Source of the DNA: Antedon bifida
Lineage: Eukaryota; Echinodermata; Crinoidea; Comatulida; Antedonidae
Length of the DNA stretch: 64,000 nt
Assembly: GCA_963402885.1 (NCBI GenBank)
Contig: OY727095.1
Coordinates: forward strand, 4,407,001-4,471,000
Reading direction: 5' to 3'
The position numbers and the translations under genes were made by a program. Numbering within the stretch: the stretch's first letter is position 1; every line of letters begins with the position of its first letter. Positions 59,801-64,000 of this stretch are shown in pieces. The notes beneath the pieces are model-generated. The model did no database searches. It saw only the letters and a program-made list of their open reading frames with translations, and was not told the origin of the DNA.

Positions 59801-62168
59801 GTTTGTATGATGAGCTGATTCTCGGTACTGTTAACATTTTATCGGTATCATAGATCACAGATTCCGTGATACATGTGTTACAAATGTGACGCCTGGTATC
59901 AAGGCGTTATCTTTTACCTTCATGACACAGCTCCACATGTGATACTTTTTTAAGGAATTTGCCTATGATGTTACCACACATTGTCATAATTTATATGTTG
60001 AGATGATCGGAATGAGTGTATACGATATTGAAATTATCAGACATGCAACTTGGTTCTAAAATAATTATGTGAGCATTCACATTTTCTCTTTTCATTTCCC
60101 ATTTGTGGTGAGTCACTTGATTAATTTCAAACTGCTTTGGTTATTTCTCTTGTATATTTTGTCTTTTCTGACAAAATAAATGAAATTAAATTTTACGTGT
60201 AGGCCTACTCCTTTCGTCTTTAGATTTTCACATTTTAGTTTACCTTATCATTTTTGTTCCAGAACTATCCGAGTCGCAACTCATCATAAAGACAGACGCT
60301 ATCACAGGGATATCAAACAATGGTAGTTTCATCATTGTCGAGGACAAAAAACAATCACTGGACATAACATGCCGAGTAGGCGAACCCGAACTGTCGATAA
60401 CTCTTTATGACGAAACAGCTACAGCGCCAACAAATTTCAACAGGTACTTTAGAGCATCGAAAACTCTGACAATAAAAAAACCAAACCCATCACATTCCGG
60501 CTTGTACACGTGTAATGATGCCATGGATGAGAAACAAAAGCCAATAACTGTTGAAATTATTATACTGGAAACAGGTAAGTTGATCGAATTATTGTCCTAA
60601 AGCTCTCTCTGCACTATCAAATTTGTTTGAAAAAAAATGTTTTCCTCTAATCATTTTCTCAGCACCAATGTGCGATGTTCCCGAAGCCCCACAGAATGGC
60701 GAGAGATCTCATCCAGACGTTGACCAAATACCAATGAGCAGCGAGATAGTCTATTCGTGCGACAACGGATTTAGCCTGGAAGGAGAGCAGTTTGCCAGAT
60801 GTACTACAGCAGGAGTATTTGATGTTCCTCCCCCAAGATGCGTTGGTAATTATAAAGAGATTTTGAAAATAAATAATTTTACATTAGATAAAATACTAAA
60901 GCATGGTTCCCACTAGAACGCAACGCAGCGACGTATTGACGCAAAGTGCTGTATTGCGTAATCACACATGTGAGAACCGACGACGCAACAGTGCTGCAAA
61001 CATCGCACGTTTGATTTCACGCAGGCTGGGGCAAACACAACTATTCGAAGTGCCTTTTCTTACGTTTCTTAGGTTACGTTGCGTCGCTAGTGTGAACCTT
61101 GCTTTATTACGGTGGTATATCATTAAACTAATATGACGTTAAAATCACTTTCACCATTTTTTGGCGAAAGTTTGCATGAAATTATATACAAATAATATCT
61201 ATGTTTAGGTCATCTGTGCCCACCACCACCACCACCATCGGAGTTTAAAAATGGAAGAATAATAGGCGGTGATTACCACGTTGGTAGTTCCCTTGGGTTT
61301 CTCTGTGATGTTGGTTTCCATATTATGGGCGAAGACCTACGTTCTGTGGAATGCCTACCGTCGCTGGAGTGGTCTGGTAAATTTCCGAAAGGCTGTCGAC
61401 CAGGTAAGTTATATCGTATCGCTATCACACCGTCCGACAAAGAATGAGGTGATCTGGTAATCTTACGATGCGATGGACCAGTAATAACCATGCCTTGACT
61501 GCCTTTATATAAAACAAGCACGTTCGGCCATTTACATGTATACATTAAAGAACAATTTCTTACAAAAAAACTTGACTTTTTGACGTAACACTTTTAATAT
61601 TGTTCTTCACATTCCTTAGATCCAACTGACGCTCCTACTACAGAGCCTCCTGTCATGTCTGATTCCAGTCCAGGAAGTGAATATGAACCTAGTGATACCT
61701 CATCATCATCATGTGAGTAATATACTAAAGATCTATCTGAACTATCAAACTTTATGTGACAAAAAAAAGGTGATGTGCCATATATGGACATAATGATGTC
61801 ATATAACTACCATGTTTTGGCACATCACACTTTTTTGTCAAACTAGTTTGATAGTATAGACAGAGCTTTAGATAGTCATTCATATAGACGGGCATTAAAC
61901 GAGGACCACAAATTCGAAAAATTGCAATGCAAAAGATAGGATATTCAATTTTTAGGCCTCTTCTGCTTCCCGCCCCTCCCCATATTCACGTGAAAAACGT
62001 ATAAGAGCTTAATATTGATCATCTCCTAAGGAACTCATCAGCACTACCCATGATATAGTGTATCCTGGATTAGATTAGGGCTTGCCAAACCGCATTTTGT
62101 TGAACAAGCATAAACATTTTGCAATCTTGTTTTAAATTTCAGTTTCACCAGATTCTTCTCCATATTAA
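56900..62168 (+). CDS. Secreted sushi-Ig-sushi-sushi (CCP) protein
   Basis: Seven exons: 56900-56951, 59584-59796, 60263-60574, 60663-60845, 61209-61403, 61620-61712, 62143-62168; all internal junctions are phase 1; 357 residues. Exon 1 is a signal peptide (MYCLNIVFMLIGAIFVK). Exon 2 is one CCP/sushi domain (about 22-88) with four Cys and the WTAPPPAC end. Exon 3 is an Ig-like domain (about 89-192) with LDITCR and SHSGLYTCN supplying its Cys pair. Exons 4 and 5 are sushi domains (about 193-253 and 254-318), closing in PPPRC and FPKGC. Exons 6-7 encode a Pro/Ser/Thr/Asp-rich tail without membrane helix, so secretion is expected. Sushi domains serve in complement regulation, adhesion and synaptic matrix. 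One-domain-per-exon symmetric 1-1 structure is typical of shuffled extracellular modules. No orthologue is recognised; Ig plus sushi order recalls the Drosophila Hikaru genki type. Confidence 0.88.
57054..57579. mobile_element. Foldback element, TTAAAGATGTATTGTCCC family, best copy
   Basis: Ends TTAAAGATGTATTGTCCCTT and AGGGACAATACATCTTTAA are near-perfect inverses. The interior is AT-rich with no transposase. It lies in the first intron of the sushi/Ig gene, almost directly after exon 1. Confidence 0.8.
58768..58896. mobile_element. Palindromic MITE, CTCTGTCTACACTATCAAAC family
   Basis: AAAGCTCTGTCCACACTATC and TTTGATAGTGTAGACAGAGC ends, with TTCCCAAATATGGTAGTGAT inside. First intron of the sushi/Ig gene. 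Confidence 0.85.
60597..60640. mobile_element. Left-arm MITE fragment beside a sushi exon
   Basis: TAAAGCTCTCTCTGCACTATC and ATTTGTTTGAAAAAAAATG lie 23 bases before the acceptor of the exon at 60663 and form part of its upstream tract. Confidence 0.65.
60902..61106. mobile_element. MITE, GGTTCCCACTAGNNACGCAAC family, copy 4
   Basis: GGTTCCCACTAGAACGCAAC at the left, GTTGCGTCGCTAGTGTGAACC at the right, about 205 bp, in the intron between the second and third sushi domains. The ends are the cleanest of the four copies. Confidence 0.8.
61726..61872. mobile_element. Palindromic MITE, CTCTGTCTACACTATCAAAC family
   Basis: TAAAGATCTATCTGAACTATC to TTTGATAGTATAGACAGAGC, with CTTTATGTGACAAAAAAA and TTTTTTGTCAAACTAG arms. 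It starts about 14 bases after the donor of the 61620-61712 exon. Confidence 0.85.
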
Positions 62169-62518
62169 AATTGAACTCATCAAAGTTGGTTACCATAACT
62201 ACATGCTGATCGATTGGCTATGAATTCATCACATTTTCATAATGTGTATAAGTTTCTAATTCAAATTGATACAAAATATAAAAACAATAAATAAATAATA
62301 CAAAATATTTCTATTCTTGAGTCGTAGTTAATTTCGAGGACTTAATGTTGAAGTAAAAAATTCGGGTACACTTTTGCAGTCGGCCAATACTCCATCAAGT
62401 AATTTGGTTCTCCGGAATATTACATTTGTAGTAAAAAGCCCAGGTCTCAACTCATGTTGATAATAAATGTATACCAACCAAAATTGTGTAATGTGTGTAA
62501 TTTATGTTTGGGACAAAG
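62169..62518. other. 3' region of the sushi/Ig gene
   Basis: Tandem AATAAATAAATAA near 62286 is a probable poly(A) signal. Nothing else recognised. Confidence 0.4.
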
Positions 62519-63740
62519 GCCCATTTCCACTAGAACGATAACGATCGACAATAAATATATAAGCATGCATTTTTTTTTTACATAAAACAAAAGAAATTGA
62601 AAGGTTTTCGTTCTAGAAAACTACAGGATAATAATATATGCTATTCCAATAAAATGACGTCATGATAAATAACAAGCACGAATGTGCGATACTCGGGGTA
62701 CAAGCTGCAGCAAAAGAAGATGTAATGACGTCATAAGACCGGATGTAACGTCACATACACATCGCCTCGCTACCAAATACGGCTATACGGTACCATCTTC
62801 GAGACGTGATATGACTGCTTCCGGTTTGAAATTTAAAAGTCCGGCTCTATAGCTTTGAGGACATGTCCCTGTAGTATATTCATGCTGAATCCCAGCTCAA
62901 TACTACAACGAATAAGGGAGGAGTAGTACTTTTAAATCGCACTTTTTACTCAATAGTGTCCAGATGGAAGAAGAAGAAGAAGAAGAAGAGGAGGAGAAGA
63001 TGAGAGAGTACTAGACTCGGGTACCCCGAGTAAAAACAGTAAAATCGTTGTATTGTCACGATATTTTTGCTCCTTCTAATCATGACGATATCATTTTCAT
63101 CAAAGGAAGCATAGATGGTTATTCTATAGTTATAGAATGACAAGTTTTTATATTTCTTTTGTTTTATGTATGAAAAATGCATATTTGTCTATTTATCGTC
63201 GGTCGTTATCATCCTAGTGTATAGACTCACATTAGGTTTTAAAATAATGCATGGCCTCTGTCCATCATCCTTTAATGAGTTTGTGAGATCAAGTGAGAGG
63301 TGTGAAGGGCGGTTAATACATTGGAAGGCAAAGACCAATACATTTTTAAATTCATCGTTTGTTATTTTCCCTAGATTATGGGAGCAACTTCCCAATTTAA
63401 CAATGTGCTACAATTTCAGACTTTAAAGCCCAACTCACCAAACATTTGATCTCAAAATATTAAGTTGTAATTGTTTATATTGTTTATTCAATGCAGCTTA
63501 TTTTTAATTGGTGTATCTCATTATAACTTTGTTTTGTTTTGTTTTATTTTGACTTAATTTGTGCTACTTAGTTTTGTTATTTTTGTATTTTATAAGTAAT
63601 GATGGAGTAAGAGCAGTTTTCTGTTTGGGCTCATGCCTATTACTTGCTCCTGGCAAGATGAATTGTAAAATGTACTTTATGAACTTTTGCCGAATAAATA
63701 TTATTATTATTATTATTATTATAGTGTAAATGGGCCTTAA
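62519..63740. mobile_element. Terminal-inverted-repeat element interrupted by a LINE
   Basis: AAAGGCCCATTTCCACTAG at the left end is the inverse of TAGTGTAAATGGGCCTTAAA at the right. It also contains two TGACGTCA sites (62655, 62725) and a GAA/GAG-rich tract at 62966-63000. Confidence 0.6.
63195..63722 (+). mobile_element. 5'-truncated non-LTR retrotransposon (LINE) 3' end
   Basis: The frame at 63220-63426 encodes FKIMHGLCPSSFNEFVRSS and later PRLWEQLPN, the conserved pattern found after the reverse transcriptase core in many LINE ORF2 proteins (a K-I-x-x-G-x-x-P block, then P-R-x-W-x-x-L-P). A 3' UTR of about 290 bp follows, ending GAATAAATATTATTATTATT, a typical short-repeat LINE tail. The reverse transcriptase core and endonuclease are missing, so it is a dead copy. 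Clade is not determined. Confidence 0.75.
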
Positions 63741-63874
63741 ACTCTTTGAACGAGAGTGTCGACAGAAAGCAGTAGCGACAGTCGTATCTCTAAAAAAACT
63801 ACATAATGTTCATTCATATTTATTCGACTGTTACCTTGACGATAGAACTTAATTTAAACTTACATTGCACGATT

Positions 63875-63945
63875 AAACCTCTGTCTACACTATCAAACTT
63901 TTGTAACTTAAAAAATGTGATGTGCCCTTATATAGACATCACATC
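63875..63945. mobile_element. Left-half MITE, CTCTGTCTACACTATC family
   Basis: AAACCTCTGTCTACACTATC then ATGTGATGTGCCCTTATATA, passing into a (CACAT)n run. Confidence 0.7.
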
Positions 63946-64000
63946 ACATCACATTTATTTCCAATTTTCAATATCAGTTAATAATAATATTCACCATACA

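Noticed and set aside
62661..62735. A promoter for a further gene, based on two TGACGTCA sites
   Set aside because: No coding sequence follows in the window except a LINE remnant, so the sites are reported only as part of the surrounding element.

Overview
This is nuclear genomic DNA of an animal. It is AT-rich, has intron-split genes with standard GT-AG junctions, and is crowded with short palindromic transposon relatives and tRNA-derived SINEs. The protein-coding genes are clear orthologues of bilaterian genes, and the repeat texture (many AGGCCTA-containing stretches, many foldback elements) suggests a marine invertebrate deuterostome, most likely an echinoderm or a relative. The species assignment is inference. 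I rebuilt all exon joins by hand; codon phase is consistent across every join listed.

Layout. 271-1927 (+): a protein made of three MLLE (PABC) domains, possibly with further exons left of the window. 3245-8820 (-): ODR4, 11 coding exons. 9157-13590 (+): DOLPP1, dolichyl-diphosphatase, 8 exons, head-to-head with ODR4 across 336 bp. 18044-21180 (+): a four-transmembrane protein with a long cytoplasmic tail, family uncertain. 21181-31240: long gene-poor stretch. 31241-32725 (+): SLC10-family transporter with an intronless coding region. 36394-37416 (+): intronless kinase of the PDIK1L/STK35 type, ending in a basic tail and a CaaX box. 43865-50847 (-): C1orf21 homologue with an acylated-type N terminus, 5 coding exons. 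52486-55599 (+): SSNA1, with two alternative last exons. 56900-62168 (+): secreted sushi-Ig-sushi-sushi protein, 7 exons. The window ends in a LINE remnant lying inside a terminal-inverted-repeat element.

The genes do not form one pathway. Individual roles include ER UFMylation control (ODR4), dolichol recycling for N-glycosylation (DOLPP1), microtubule organisation (SSNA1), solute transport (SLC10) and probable extracellular recognition (sushi/Ig protein). Of the clear orthologues, ODR4 and C1orf21 lie on human 1q25-q31, and DOLPP1 and SSNA1 on human 9q34. These are two arms of one vertebrate paralogon, so the window looks like a surviving piece of an ancestral linkage group.

Most remaining DNA is repetitive. 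At least five families of short terminal-inverted-repeat elements can be recognised by eye, with many copies inside introns, together with several minisatellites and local tandem duplications.
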